DNA from: Desulfovibrio sp. | Lineage (GTDB): Bacteria; Desulfobacterota; Desulfovibrionia; Desulfovibrionales; Desulfovibrionaceae | Length of the DNA: 56,224 nt | Direction of reading: 5' to 3' | NCBI GenBank assembly: GCA_031290615.1 | Contig: JAITNF010000057.1 | Coordinates: forward strand, 1-56,224 | Part shown: in pieces, positions 35,517 to 45,609 of the stretch | How the letters are laid out: the number at the start of each line of letters is the position of its first letter | Position numbering within the stretch: position 1 is the stretch's first letter | Made by a program: the position numbers and the translations under genes | Notes under the pieces: model-generated | What the model saw: the letters and a program-made list of their open reading frames with translations, nothing else | What the model was told of the DNA's origin: nothing | The model's database searches: none

Positions 35517-35582
35517 ACACGTTCCGCACGACCAAAGCAGGAACGTGGATTGCCCCTACCTAAAGCAAAGGGAGGTGCGAAC

Positions 35583-35626
35583 AAGATTTTCATCGGCTTT
35601 GCCATTTGTCAAACCATTTTCCCCCT
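35583..35626 (-). repeat. Dispersed TTGACA element, copy B
   Basis: On the minus strand GGGGGAAAATGGTTTGACAA, then ATGGCAAAGCCGATGAAAAT, then CTT. TTGACA lies at 35607-35612 (as TGTCAA on the plus strand). The element points toward proA. A perfect palindrome CCCCCTTAAGGGGG is just upstream. Confidence 0.7.
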
Positions 35627-35658
35627 TAAGGGGGGAGGTCTTAGAAAAGGAATTTTTG

Positions 35659-36345
35659 ATGACTCCGCAAAAAAATCAAGTCTCGGAAGTCACGTCGCTG
35701 CTGAATGAAATCCAGTCTGAAGTCAGCGCCGAAAACGTGTCGTTGTTGCGTTTTATTTTGCGACACGCAAATGTTATCGCCGGTGTGTTTGTGGGATTTT
35801 TGTTGCTGTTGGCGGGGACGGGCATCTGGCAATGGCGTACTGGTGTAAAAAGCGCCGAAGCCGCAGACGAACTGGCGCGCATCACAATGACAAGCCATGG
35901 AGAGGCCCGCGTCAGGGCACTCAACAGTTTGGTCCTCTCCGTGCCTGAAAAAGCGAAGCTCGGCATATACATGGCGCTTGGGCAAAGCGCTCTGGAAAGC
36001 GGGGATTACGCCACAGCCTCTTCGGCCTACGCCGCCGCCGCTAGGCAGGATAGTGAAGGTGCTCTCGGCGCTGCCGCCATGATTGCCCAGGCCTGCACTC
36101 TGCTCAAGGGCGGAAAGAACGCCGAAGGCGTAAGCCTGTTGCAGGAGATGGAAAAGCGTCTTCCGGAGCAGGCCCGCACAGTGCAACTACGTCAGATGCT
36201 CGCCGAAGCCGCAGTCGGTGCTGGACAGACGGAGCTTGCCGCCAAAACATACAGGGATCTAGCAGGCATGGCACCAGGTCGGGATGGCGACTATTTTCGC
36301 GCCAGGGCGGAGGAACTTGAGCCGCAAGGAGCGGCCAATCTATAA
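35659..36345 (+). CDS. Membrane-anchored TPR-like protein (YfgM type)
   Basis: A 228-residue protein with a short cytoplasmic N-terminus, one transmembrane segment (ANVIAGVFVGFLLLLAGTGIW, residues 37-57) and a periplasmic alpha-helical region containing TPR-like repeats (ALGQSALESGDYATASSAYA, ATMIAQACTLLKGGKNAEGV, GQTELAAKTYRDLAGM). This layout matches YfgM/DUF2133-type periplasmic chaperone cofactors. AAAAGGAATTTTTG precedes the ATG at 35659; the frame from 35494 has no start signal. It is followed by the iorA pseudogene after 14 bases. Family call moderate, function inferred. Confidence 0.68.
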   Translation: MTPQKNQVSEVTSLLNEIQSEVSAENVSLLRFILRHANVIAGVFVGFLLLLAGTGIWQWRTGVKSAEAADELARITMTSHGEARVRALNSLVLSVPEKAKLGIYMALGQSALESGDYATASSAYAAAARQDSEGALGAAAMIAQACTLLKGGKNAEGVSLLQEMEKRLPEQARTVQLRQMLAEAAVGAGQTELAAKTYRDLAGMAPGRDGDYFRARAEELEPQGAANL

Positions 36346-36359
36346 ATCAGCGAGGAGCT

Positions 36360-37671
36360 ATGAGCAACGAGCTGCTTCTCAACGGCATGAAAGGGGAGCG
36401 CCACCTTTTGCCTGGGAATGAGGCTATTGTCCGTGGCGCTCTGGAGGCCGGTGTGCATGTGATTACCTGCTATCCTGGCACTCCGTCTTCCGAAGTGCCG
36501 GACGCCTTTTACCGCCGCCACTACGCCCGTTTTGCCTCTCTGCCCTGCTTTAAGCCGGCCACGGTCCAGGAAGCCAAGGACATGACCCGCACATGGCCTT
36601 CCGCATGGCCCGTGAGTTGCAGCAGCCTGTCATGCTGCGCAACCACAATGCGCATAAACCACATGTGTGGGCCCGTAGATTTTGACGATTTGCCGCATAT
36701 AAGCTCCATTGTGAAATTTCAGCGGGAGCCAGCCCGCTTTGTGCCCGTGCCGGACGTGGCCCGCAAGCGCCATCTGGCCCTTGCGGCCGCTATGGAAAAA
36801 GCCCGGCAGCTTGCCGAAACTTGCCCCTTTACCCGAACCAGTGCGGGTGGCCCACAATGCCGCACAGGCATCATGGCAAGCGGCGTGCCCCGCAATTATC
36901 TGGCGGACTCCATGGTCGCTGGCGGTTGGGAAGAGAGAGCTCACATTCTTGAATTGGGCGTCACTTGGCCCCTGCCCGCGGAAGCTGTTGGTGCCCTGCT
37001 AACAGGGTGCGACCGTGTGCTGGTGCTGGAAGAAGGCGCGCCCCTGCTGGAGCAGAGCGTGCGCGTCCTGGCCCAACAGCGCGGCCTCGGCGTGCGCGTG
37101 GAGGGCAAGGACGCCGGACTCGAGCAGGGAGAATATTCCACAACTTTGGTCATGCGCCGTGTGGCCGCTTTTCTGGACTGCCCCTGCCCGGTCAAGCCCG
37201 CCCAATCTTTGCCCCGGATGCTCACACCGCGCCGTCTATTACGCGGCGCGGCAGGTTTACGGCGACGAGGCCGTGTACGCGAGCGGCATCGGCTGCTACA
37301 CCTTGGGAATGGTGCCGCCCCTGTGTATGGCGGACTTTTTGGTGTGCATGGGAGCCTCTGTATGGCGGGCAGCGGTTTCGCTAGCCATGACGGGCCATCA
37401 GCCCAATCCCGGTATGGCGCAGACAATGCTCGGCGAGAATGTCCTGCATTTGGATATTGAAAGCATAATGCGCGGCCTTGGCGTGTCCGAATGCGTTAAG
37501 GTGCGAGCCTTCAACCTGAAAACGGTTTTGGGCGCTCTCAGGGAGATGAAGTACAAGTCCGGCGTGCTACCTTTCGGCACGGACGTGTTGGAAATAGCGG
37601 TCAAAAAATTTTTGCCGTCAAGGATGCAAGAGATAAATTTGAAGGCTTTGGCTTTGGGGAGTGTGGCGTGA
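36360..37671 (+). pseudogene. iorA: Indolepyruvate ferredoxin oxidoreductase alpha (iorA), broken
   Basis: Pieces of IorA are readable in order. LLPGNEAIVRGALEAGVHVI and TCYPGTPSSEVPDAFY form the N-terminal pyrimidine-domain motif; a central part ends with VLVLEEGAPLLEQSVRVLAQ; then, in another frame, CPGCSHRAVYYAARQVYGDE, IGCYTLGMVPPL and GHQPNPGMAQTMLGENVLHL. The C-terminal iron-sulfur cysteines are missing. The total is 1.3 kb against about 1.8 kb for intact iorA, so at least two deletions (near 36590 and after 37640) and a frameshift near 37190 have occurred. No iorB is adjacent. The reading frame end overlaps the next gene's GTG start. Confidence 0.82.
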
Positions 37672-38612
37672 GAGGGTTTTTTCACAAAATTGTTATGGAT
37701 GTCAGGTTTTCCCTGCGCTTCGTTGCCATTTTTTTGGCCTTTCTGTGCTTTCCAGCTCCAGCGGGAGCCACGGCGCCGACCGTGCCCAAAGGGGCTTTAC
37801 TGGGCGTTTCTTCAGCCATTCTCTATGACTTGAACACCGAGACCATACTTTTTGAGCAAAACTCCGACGCGCGCATCCCCCCGGCTTCCCTCACCAAGGT
37901 GCTGTCCATGTTTCTGACGCTGGATCACATCAAATCCGGGCAGACAAATTTTGACAATACGGTTGCCGTGAGCCGCAAGGCGGCTTCTGAGGGCGGTTCG
38001 CGCATGGGTCTGAGACCCGGAGACAAGATTTCCCTGCAGAAGCTTTTGCTTGGCATGGCGGTTGCTTCCGGCAATGACGCCAGTTCCGCCGTCGCGGAAC
38101 ATATCGGTGGTTCCGTACCGACTTTTGTCAGGATGATGAATGTCAAGGCCCGACGTCTGGGTATGCGCGACAGCAATTTTTGTAATCCTCACGGTTTGCC
38201 CAACAAGAAGCAGTATACTACCGCGCGCGACATGCTCACCTTGGCGCGCGCCTATCTACGCGCCTATCCCTTTGTACTGCAATTCCACAGCACTCATGCA
38301 CTCAGGTACTGCGGCAGCGTCATCTGGAACAAAAACCCGCTCTTGGGTCATTACGAAGGCGCGGATGGTTTGAAAACCGGATGGATAAGAAGTTCCGGCT
38401 ACAATTTCATTTTTACGGCCGCCCACGGGAAAAAACGCCTTCTGGCTGTCATCATGGGCGCGCCGGATGCTCGCTCGCGGAGGATTGAGGCCTGCCGTCT
38501 GCTGGACGCTGGTTTTTTGGTAAGCGGCAACAAGGTTGTTTCCGTGCCCTCGATCCTCCACAGCCTCCTCCTGCCCCGGCACAACCTTCATCTGAAAAAG
38601 AACGCGCAATGA
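37668..38612 (+). CDS. D-alanyl-D-alanine carboxypeptidase (S11 family)
   Basis: A 314-residue exported penicillin-binding protein. A signal peptide (LRFVAIFLAFLCFPAPAGATA) is followed by the SxxK motif in PPASLTKVLS, the SxN motif in VASGNDASS and the KTG motif in GLKTGWIRSSGYN. All three catalytic motifs are intact. It lacks the C-terminal beta domain and amphipathic anchor of E. coli PBP5 (about 400 residues), so it is closer to the short PBP7/DacD-like type. The GTG at 37668 overlaps the iorA remnant stop with GGGGAG upstream; the ATG at 37695 is an alternative. Confidence 0.9.
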   Translation: MRGFFHKIVMDVRFSLRFVAIFLAFLCFPAPAGATAPTVPKGALLGVSSAILYDLNTETILFEQNSDARIPPASLTKVLSMFLTLDHIKSGQTNFDNTVAVSRKAASEGGSRMGLRPGDKISLQKLLLGMAVASGNDASSAVAEHIGGSVPTFVRMMNVKARRLGMRDSNFCNPHGLPNKKQYTTARDMLTLARAYLRAYPFVLQFHSTHALRYCGSVIWNKNPLLGHYEGADGLKTGWIRSSGYNFIFTAAHGKKRLLAVIMGAPDARSRRIEACRLLDAGFLVSGNKVVSVPSILHSLLLPRHNLHLKKNAQ

Positions 38613-38751
38613 GGCTGGCATTTTTCATGTGCATAAAAAATCCACCACGCGAAGCCGTAACCTGGCCGAGCGCAAAAGCCGGATCCCTGCGCGAAATTTT
38701 TCCAGATCACAATTCTTGCCATAGCCCAGCTTCCCTTTTATAGTTTTCGGC

Positions 38752-41460
38752 ATGTCACTGAAAACACGTTTGGACCTTGCCAATGATCCTGTTTTTCTGA
38801 TGGACGGTTCCGCTTTTTTGTACCGGGGCTTTTTCGCCAACCGGAACCTGTGCCGCTCCGACGGTTTTCCGACAGGTGCGCTGGTGCTTCTGACACGTCT
38901 GCTGCTGCGAATTCTGCGCGAGGAGAAGCCGCGCTACCTGCTCTTTATTTTGGATGGCAAGGGGAAGAACTTCCGCCACGAGATATACCCCCTGTACAAA
39001 GCCAACCGCGACGCCACGCCGGAAACTCTTGTGGCACAGATTGAACCCGTCAAGCGCATGATCAGCGCCCTAGGCCTGAGCATTGAAGTTTCCGGGGGCT
39101 ACGAGGCCGACGACTGCATAGCCTCCCTTGCGGCCCGCTTTTCTCGGGAACACCCCGTGATTATTGTCAGCGGTGACAAGGACATGAAACAGTGCCTTGC
39201 CCCTTCTGTTTTTATGTGGGACCCAGCCGAAAAGAAAGAAAAATTCGTAACTGAGCAGGATGTTATAGATGACAGCGGCGTGACCCCTGCGCAATGGCCC
39301 GACGTGCAGGCCCTGCTTGGGGACACGAGCGACAATATCCCTGGCGTGCCCGGCATAGGCCCGGCGGCGGCCGGGAAAATATTCACCGCATGCCGAAGCT
39401 TGGAGGACATACGCGACAAACCTGACCTGGTTCCGGAAAAATTTCGGGATAAGCTCAGCCAACATCTGGAAGAAGCCTTTGTCTGGCGCAGGCTTACCAC
39501 CTTGGCCCGTAATGTCTGTGAAGGGGTGACCCTTGCGGACCTTACGGTACGGCCCCTCAATGTCCCGGAATTTCGGGCGCTCACCCAAGAGTTTGAGCTT
39601 GTGTCCCTGCGCCGGGAGGTGGAGGCCCTGTTCCATCAACCGCCGCAGGCCGATCCGACGGTTCGGCCCGGCGAACGTCGTCCATCTCTGTTTGATGTCC
39701 CTGCCACCGCGGCTCCCAAACCGTCAAGCCCGGAAGCTGGCGCAGTCAAGGTGAAGTCCGTCAAAACAGCGGTCACCGGTGAACTCAGCCTTTTGGAATC
39801 GGTAAATATCTCTGATGCCCACGAGACGCATATTGTTGCGGATTTGCCGGATTGCGCTGGCCGCGCGGTGGCTCTGGTTGTGGATGCGGCGGGAAAAAAA
39901 TTGTGCCTTGCTGTGGACGGAGCGGGGGAGGAGCATGTCTGGGTTGGGGAGATTGCCGCCTTGGCCACTTGGCTCGCCGAAGCGCGACAATTGGTTTGCA
40001 CAGATTTCAAGGACTTGCTGCGGGCCGGACTGTGTGTGGCCGGCAGTCCCCTTGCCGAAAGCTGTTTTGATCTAGGTATTGCCGACTGGCTGATAGAACC
40101 GGACGAGAATGATTATTCTTGGACGCGTCTGGTCTTTCGCCTCGGTGCCTGGTGCGGGGAGTCCGGCCCGGCCAGCCTCGCTCTTGGCATGGCGGGCACA
40201 CTGCGGGAGCGGCTTGCGCGGAACGGCCTTGACAGGCTCTATACGGAAATGGAGATCCCCCTGACGCCCGTGCTCGCCGCCATGGAAGAGCGCGGCGTGG
40301 CTATTGATCCGGCGGCTTTTAAGGTTTTTCTTCTGGATGTGCAGAAAGAAATCGATAGTCTTACAACCAGGATTTACGCGGTGGCGGGCGCGGAGTTCAA
40401 TCTGCGTTCCGCCAGACAGTTGGGTGAAATTCTTTTTGACCGCTTGGGCTTGACCGCGCCGCGTAAAACGCGGGGCGGTCAAGCGTCTACCGCCCAAGAC
40501 ACACTGGAAAAACTTGTGGGACAGCATCCAATGATTGACCTCATCGTGCAGTACCGCAAGTTCGAGAAAATGCGCTCCACCTACTTGGACCCGTTGCCAC
40601 GCTTGATAGATGCAACGGGGCGCCTCCACACCACCTTCAACCAGAAAGGCACGGCCACCGGCCGGATTTCTTCCAGCAATCCAAATTTGCAGAATATTCC
40701 CGTGCGCGGTGAACTCGGCAAACGCATGCGCACCTGCTTTATCGCGCCGCCCGGCCGTGCATTCATTTCAGCCGATTATTCCCAGGTTGAACTGCGTGTG
40801 CTAGCCCACATGTCGCGGGACGCCACCCTGCTGGATGCCTTTCACCACAATGAGGACATCCACACCCGCACGGCGGCGCTTATTTACGACATTCCGCAGG
40901 AAAATGTCGGCCCGGACGAGCGGCGCAACGCCAAGACGGTGAATTTCGGTCTAGTTTACGGAATTGGAGCACAAAAACTGGCGCGTGAGCTCAAGATACG
41001 CACGCCCGAAGCCAAGGAGTTCATTGAGCGGTATTTTTCACGTCTCACGGGCCTCAAGGCCTTTTACGATAACGTGGAGGCGGAGGCCAAGGAGCGGGGC
41101 TTTGTCGCCACCCTGAGCGGCCGCCGCCGTTTTTTGCCGGACATTCATTCAGTAAACAGCCAGACTTTGGCCTTCGCGCGGCGTCAGTCCATCAACACGG
41201 TCATACAGGGTTCCGCAGCGGACATCATCAAGCTCGCCATGCTGGCCGTCGCGCGTGACGCGGAACTTGAACGTTTGCAGGCCTGCCTGCTCCTGCAAGT
41301 GCACGACGAACTTTTGCTTGAAGCTCCGGAGGAAAACGCCGCAGCCGTAGCCGCGCGGACGGCGGAACTGATGAGCGGCGTCACCCCCGGTGGGGAGGCC
41401 CTTGCCGTGCCCTTGGTGGTTGACTGGGGCGTGGGTCGTAACTGGGGGGAGGCTCATTGA
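38752..41460 (+). CDS. polA: DNA polymerase I
   Basis: A 902-residue polymerase. The N-terminal 5'-3' exonuclease (residues 10-290) has LFILDGKGKNFRHEIYPLYK, GYEADDCIASLA, VSGDKDMKQCL and GDTSDNIPGVPGIGP, all intact. The middle domain (about 345-500) lacks the Asp-x-Glu and Tyr-x-x-x-Asp motifs of the proofreading exonuclease, so proofreading is probably absent. The polymerase domain has motif A FISADYSQVELRVLAHMS, motif B RRNAKTVNFGLVYGIG and motif C LLLQVHDELLLEAPEE. The ATG at 38752 starts MSLKTRLDLANDPVFLMDGSAF. IS5 remnants follow. Confidence 0.95.
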   Translation: MSLKTRLDLANDPVFLMDGSAFLYRGFFANRNLCRSDGFPTGALVLLTRLLLRILREEKPRYLLFILDGKGKNFRHEIYPLYKANRDATPETLVAQIEPVKRMISALGLSIEVSGGYEADDCIASLAARFSREHPVIIVSGDKDMKQCLAPSVFMWDPAEKKEKFVTEQDVIDDSGVTPAQWPDVQALLGDTSDNIPGVPGIGPAAAGKIFTACRSLEDIRDKPDLVPEKFRDKLSQHLEEAFVWRRLTTLARNVCEGVTLADLTVRPLNVPEFRALTQEFELVSLRREVEALFHQPPQADPTVRPGERRPSLFDVPATAAPKPSSPEAGAVKVKSVKTAVTGELSLLESVNISDAHETHIVADLPDCAGRAVALVVDAAGKKLCLAVDGAGEEHVWVGEIAALATWLAEARQLVCTDFKDLLRAGLCVAGSPLAESCFDLGIADWLIEPDENDYSWTRLVFRLGAWCGESGPASLALGMAGTLRERLARNGLDRLYTEMEIPLTPVLAAMEERGVAIDPAAFKVFLLDVQKEIDSLTTRIYAVAGAEFNLRSARQLGEILFDRLGLTAPRKTRGGQASTAQDTLEKLVGQHPMIDLIVQYRKFEKMRSTYLDPLPRLIDATGRLHTTFNQKGTATGRISSSNPNLQNIPVRGELGKRMRTCFIAPPGRAFISADYSQVELRVLAHMSRDATLLDAFHHNEDIHTRTAALIYDIPQENVGPDERRNAKTVNFGLVYGIGAQKLARELKIRTPEAKEFIERYFSRLTGLKAFYDNVEAEAKERGFVATLSGRRRFLPDIHSVNSQTLAFARRQSINTVIQGSAADIIKLAMLAVARDAELERLQACLLLQVHDELLLEAPEENAAAVAARTAELMSGVTPGGEALAVPLVVDWGVGRNWGEAH

Positions 41461-41521
41461 CAGGAGAGGAGGTTACAAACCAAATGGTACTATGGTACTG
41501 TGACTACAAGGACATTAGAAG

Positions 41522-41845
41522 TCATCTCATAATCAATCTGAGCAAAATGAGTATGCACCCAAATTGGACCATGTCCAGGAAGTTTGCAGCGTGAAACTCG
41601 TATGTTACGACGATTCTGCGGAAGTTGTGCAGCCATGCAAAGATCCGCTCAACTTCCCATCGGCTTCGGTAGCGTCGCAGTGAACGTCCATCCTGCATTT
41701 TCCCACACCTTTTTCGGTTTGTAAAGATAGGGCGCATAGACCGTCTTTCCACCAACGCTGGAATCTGTGGCAGGTCTGGCATGGCGTATACCGGTCTGGC
41801 AAGTCCTTACAGGGCGACCGGTTTGAAGAATCCATAACACTCCAT
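41522..41845 (-). pseudogene. IS5-type transposase, internally deleted remnant
   Basis: Two frames on the minus strand give the two ends of an IS5/IS427-type transposase. N-terminal ILQTGRPVRTCQTGIRHARP with, in the next frame, LPDRYTPCQTCHRFQRWWKD; then C-terminal RRYRSRWEVERIFAWLHNFR and RIVVTYEFHAANFLDMVQFG. The DDE core between them is deleted. The last motif is the usual RRLVVRYE.. block. Inactive. Confidence 0.75.
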
Positions 41846-42118
41846 TTAAGATGGAGCGGGGTTCATTGATGACAGGTCTGCCTTTCCCCCCTTGGCTCTT
41901 TTTGGGGGTGATTGAAAGAAGAGATGCGAATCGTTCCCATTATTCATTTGCAATATCCTTTTCTTCTTATTGAAGAAGGCGGACAGAAAAATCTAGAAAT
42001 TTTCTAGGTATTACCCAAGTTGATGAGAAAATAGCTTCGAATCTTCGTTGGACGTATACCTTTAAAAAACGTATTTTCTGCGCACTGTTAGGTTTTACCC
42101 AAACCGATAAGTGTTTTT

Positions 42119-42869
42119 TTGTTGAAAGATGTTGCTAACAGCGATATTGTCGAATATATCGCTGGAACAAAAATCAAAGACGGCGACAGGATATATTATT
42201 TAACTGACAACACTGCTGAAGAGCGGCAAGCTATCATAAAATGTATGAATGGCATTACGATTATCACTAACGCTCTAAAAGATATATATCCCGCATTATA
42301 TGAATATCTGCATGACTTCTCGTTCACCGGATAGAAAGGTCAACTGCTGACCGACTATTTTGCTGAATATAAGCGATTGAAACTTACGAACAGGCTTACG
42401 TCGGAATTCCACGGACAAGTGCGCGACTTTGTTGTTGAAGGAAGTCGTCTATATAACAGTCTAAAACATGTAGTGAGATATTTGACAGTATTGGCAAAAA
42501 TAATACTGTGTTATATTGGGTTGATGCACTCGGTGCGGAGTATCTCAGCTATATTCAAAATCATGCGAATGCGTTCGGCTTGAAAATAATGATTCACTCT
42601 GTCTGTGCAAACTTACTAATTATCACATCAACGATTTCTATGAAGCTTGGGATGGCATTAATGAGAAAACAAAGGATTTAGATAAAATCAAACATGAGGG
42701 AGAGCAAGATTTTAACTATCAGACAATAAAAACCCCTGTTCGTCTAGTGGAAGAACTCCGTATAGTTGACACCGCTTTGGATTGGACAAAAATGCCCCTG
42801 TTATTACTTAACAAAATTATAAAATTTACTAAGTTCAGGACATGGAAATCAATGATGGAGGAAACCTAA
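42119..42869 (+). pseudogene. pglZ: PglZ-type phosphatase (BREX-like defence), broken
   Basis: Three reading-frame segments, in order, resemble the PglZ alkaline-phosphatase-fold protein of BREX systems (closest in feel to the BREX-4 form). First YIAGTKIKDGDRIYYLTDNT and ALYEYLHDFSFTG, then a stop; LLTDYFAEYKRLKLTNRLTS and EFHGQVRDF; then, in another frame, NTVLYWVDALGAEYLSYIQN, the metal-site VDALG motif; then FYEAWDGINEKTKDLDKIKH and TPVRLVEELRIVDTAL. One in-frame stop and at least two frameshifts are seen. The region before 42119 is A/T-rich and may be more of the gene. The late His motif is not reached. Confidence 0.68.
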
Positions 42870-42870
42870 C

Positions 42871-42996
42871 ACGTTCGGCATGCGTTGTCTGCACCGTATC
42901 TTCGGCATGGGCAAGGTGATCAAAGATCTTCCGCCAGACAAGATGCAGGTGTATTTCCCCGGCTTCGGCCTTAAGGTCATTATATCTGAGTTTTGA
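42871..42996 (+). other. Unrecognised short open frame
   Basis: A 41-codon reading stretch, FGMRCLHRIFGMGKVIKDLP then DKMQVYFPGFGLKVIISEF, ends in TGA. The pattern (a HxxFGxGxV start and FxxxGxKxI end) is reminiscent of the small C-terminal domain of UvrD/PcrA-like helicases. It directly follows the pglZ remnant and is probably another fragment of the same block. Low confidence. Confidence 0.2.
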
Positions 42997-43145
42997 ATAA
43001 GTCTGCCGATGCGGACAGCGCCAAAAAACACAAACATACTCTTTTGATCCCGCTCTAACTTTATAGCTGGTTCTGTTTTTCGGGGGAAGGTCACTCGAAA
43101 CCGATGCAAAGATTATATTCGATCCCTTCCTGAATATCAACTGAC

Positions 43146-45581
43146 TTATTGCGCCGTATGAGCTTTGACGGTACTCGCTCCTTGCCGCAGGGAATGCCAG
43201 AGTGGAGTGACTGTTGCGCGGCCCGAGAATATTTCATGCTCTTCGGCATCCAAAGCTTTGGGCAGTACTTCATCCACATGATCCACGAAAACAAGTTCAA
43301 GATCTTTTAAAACTTCATCCGGAACTTCTTTCAAATCTTTTTCATTGTCGGCAGGCATTATCACCCGTTTGATGCCGCTACGCCGGGCGGCAAGCAATTT
43401 TTCCCGCAGGCCCCCGATGGGCAACACTCGTCCGCGCAGAGAAATCTCGCCTGTCATGGCGATGTCGTTGCGCACCGGAATGCCCAACAGGGCAGAAGTG
43501 ATGGAAGTGGCTAGGGTGATTCCAGCAGACGGGCCGTCCTTGGGCGTGGCGCCGGAGGGCATATGCACATGGATATCCACTTTGCGATAAAAGCGCGGAT
43601 CCAAACCAAGAAGGTCGGCCCGTGAACGCACATAGGACAGGGCTGCCTTGGCGGATTCGGTCATGACTTCGCCGAGCTGGCCTGTAGTTACCACATGCCC
43701 TGCGCCGTTCATGATACTTGTTTCCACAAGCAGAATTTCTCCGCCTCGCTGATTGTAGGCAAGCCCGGCGCATACTCCCACCTGTGGGCTGGTTTCACGT
43801 TTTTCATGACGGTATTTTTTCACGCCGAGGAAACTTTGAAGAGTAGATCGGCTGATGGAATGACATTTTTCCAGGTTGTCTCCTTCCACGAGGCGGATGG
43901 CTGTTTTTCGACACAGCGCCGCGATTTCTCTTTCCAGATTGCGCACCCCGGCTTCCCGTGTGTAGGATCGAATAATCTCCAGGATGGCATTTTCGGAAAT
44001 GCGGATATCCCGGTCTTTGAGGCCGTGTTCCCATATCTGGCGTGGAAGTAAAAAGTGCCTTGCAATATGGCGTTTTTCTGTTTCCAGGTAGCTTGAAAGC
44101 TCAATAATTTCCATGCGGTCAAGAAGGGGAGGCGGAATGCTATGAAGTGAGTTGGCAGTAGTGATAAAAAAGATTTTTGAGAGGTCGTATTCAAGATCTA
44201 GATAATGATCCATAAAAGTGTTGTTTTGCTCGGGGTCAAGCACTTCCAGTAGTGCTGAAGCAGGATCTCCCCGGTAGTCTGAACTCATTTTGTCAATTTC
44301 ATCCAGGCAGAACAGAGGGTTGTTAAATTTTACCCGCTTGAGTGACTGGAGGATCTTCCCCGGCATTGATCCCACATAGGTGCGTCTATGTCCGCGTATT
44401 TCCGCTTCATCGCGGACCCCCCCAAGGGAAAGACGTACAAAATCGCGGACTGTCGCCTTGGCCACGGATTTGGCAAGAGAAGTTTTACCTACACCCGGCG
44501 GCCCTACAAAGCATAGTATTTGGCCTTTCAGGCAGTGTGACAGTTTTTGTACCGCCAGATATTCAAGTATCCGTTCTTTCGGTTTTTCAAGGCCATAGTG
44601 CTCTCCCTCAAGTATGGCGCGGGCATTGTCAATATTTATGTCAATCTGTTTGAGTTCATTCCACGGCAAATCCAGAATCCAGTCAATATAATTGCGCACA
44701 ACGGTATATTCCGCCGCTGACGGTGGCATGGCGCGGAGTTTTTTGACCTCCTCAAGGCCTTTCTCGCGGGCGTCCTCCGGCATGTTGCGCTCCTTGAGTT
44801 TTTGTTCAAGCTCGGTCACATCAGCTTGGGGATCTTCTTCCTTGCCCATTTCCTTGTTGATGGCCTTGATCTGCTCGTTCAGATAGTATTCACGCTGGTT
44901 GCGTTCCATCTGCACCTTGACGCGGTTTTTGATGCGTTTTTCCACGAAGGCCATGTCAATTTCGCCCTGAAGCAGTTTATAGGTGCGCTCAAGGCGTTCA
45001 CGCACGTCGAGAAGTTCCAGAATTTCCTGTTTTTTCAGATAATCTGCCTTGAGGTGAGGTACAACGGCATCCGCAAGAAGGCCGGGAATTTGCAGAGACT
45101 GCATGGAAAGCAAGGTTTCAGGCGGGAGTCTTCTGTTAATTTTTCCATATTCTTCCAAGGATTCATGCATCGCATGCACAAGTGCAGGCAATTCGTCATC
45201 TTTGGAGCTTGTTTCCGTAAGACGGATGATGCGCGCAACCGGACAGGTTTCGGCGTCGTCCCGCAAATTTTGCCACTGCGCCCTGAAAAGTCCTTCGAAA
45301 AGTACTTTTACAGTGCCATCAGGCAGACGGAGCAGTTGCAGCATACGGCTGACAACACCGATGGGACGGAGATCGTTGGCCTGCAGCGTCTCGGCGTTCG
45401 CGTCACGCTGGGGCACCAGAATAAGCATTTTTTTGTATTTGCTCTGCGCAAGGTCAACGGCTTTTATGGAAGGCGCTCTGCCCACAAAAAGGGGCATGAC
45501 CAGACGCGGAAACATGACAATTTCCCGCAGGGGCATAAGTGGCAATTCCAGAAAGGCTTTCACGCTCCTTTCATCAGGCAT
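43146..45581 (-). CDS. lon: ATP-dependent protease La (Lon)
   Basis: An 811-residue Lon protease degrading damaged and regulatory proteins in the cytoplasm. The N domain begins [23 protein letters not shown]; the AAA+ module has Walker [14 protein letters not shown] near residue 360; the protease domain has the serine of the catalytic dyad in [13 protein letters not shown] and the lysine in [18 protein letters not shown]. The start at 45581 ([14 protein letters not shown]) has AAGAGGGACACC upstream and is preferred to the open frame at 45689. Last gene of tig-clpP-clpX-lon, 29 bases after clpX. Confidence 0.95.
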   Translation of the reverse strand: MPDERSVKAFLELPLMPLREIVMFPRLVMPLFVGRAPSIKAVDLAQSKYKKMLILVPQRDANAETLQANDLRPIGVVSRMLQLLRLPDGTVKVLFEGLFRAQWQNLRDDAETCPVARIIRLTETSSKDDELPALVHAMHESLEEYGKINRRLPPETLLSMQSLQIPGLLADAVVPHLKADYLKKQEILELLDVRERLERTYKLLQGEIDMAFVEKRIKNRVKVQMERNQREYYLNEQIKAINKEMGKEEDPQADVTELEQKLKERNMPEDAREKGLEEVKKLRAMPPSAAEYTVVRNYIDWILDLPWNELKQIDINIDNARAILEGEHYGLEKPKERILEYLAVQKLSHCLKGQILCFVGPPGVGKTSLAKSVAKATVRDFVRLSLGGVRDEAEIRGHRRTYVGSMPGKILQSLKRVKFNNPLFCLDEIDKMSSDYRGDPASALLEVLDPEQNNTFMDHYLDLEYDLSKIFFITTANSLHSIPPPLLDRMEIIELSSYLETEKRHIARHFLLPRQIWEHGLKDRDIRISENAILEIIRSYTREAGVRNLEREIAALCRKTAIRLVEGDNLEKCHSISRSTLQSFLGVKKYRHEKRETSPQVGVCAGLAYNQRGGEILLVETSIMNGAGHVVTTGQLGEVMTESAKAALSYVRSRADLLGLDPRFYRKVDIHVHMPSGATPKDGPSAGITLATSITSALLGIPVRNDIAMTGEISLRGRVLPIGGLREKLLAARRSGIKRVIMPADNEKDLKEVPDEVLKDLELVFVDHVDEVLPKALDAEEHEIFSGRATVTPLWHSLRQGASTVKAHTAQ

Positions 45582-45609
45582 GGTGTCCCTCTTGTTTCTG
45601 TGTTTCTGT

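Noticed and set aside
38613-38751. A small basic 32-codon open frame before polA
   Set aside because: Reads VHKKSTTRSRNLAERKSRIP and so on but has no ribosome site or recognised family; not supported as a gene.
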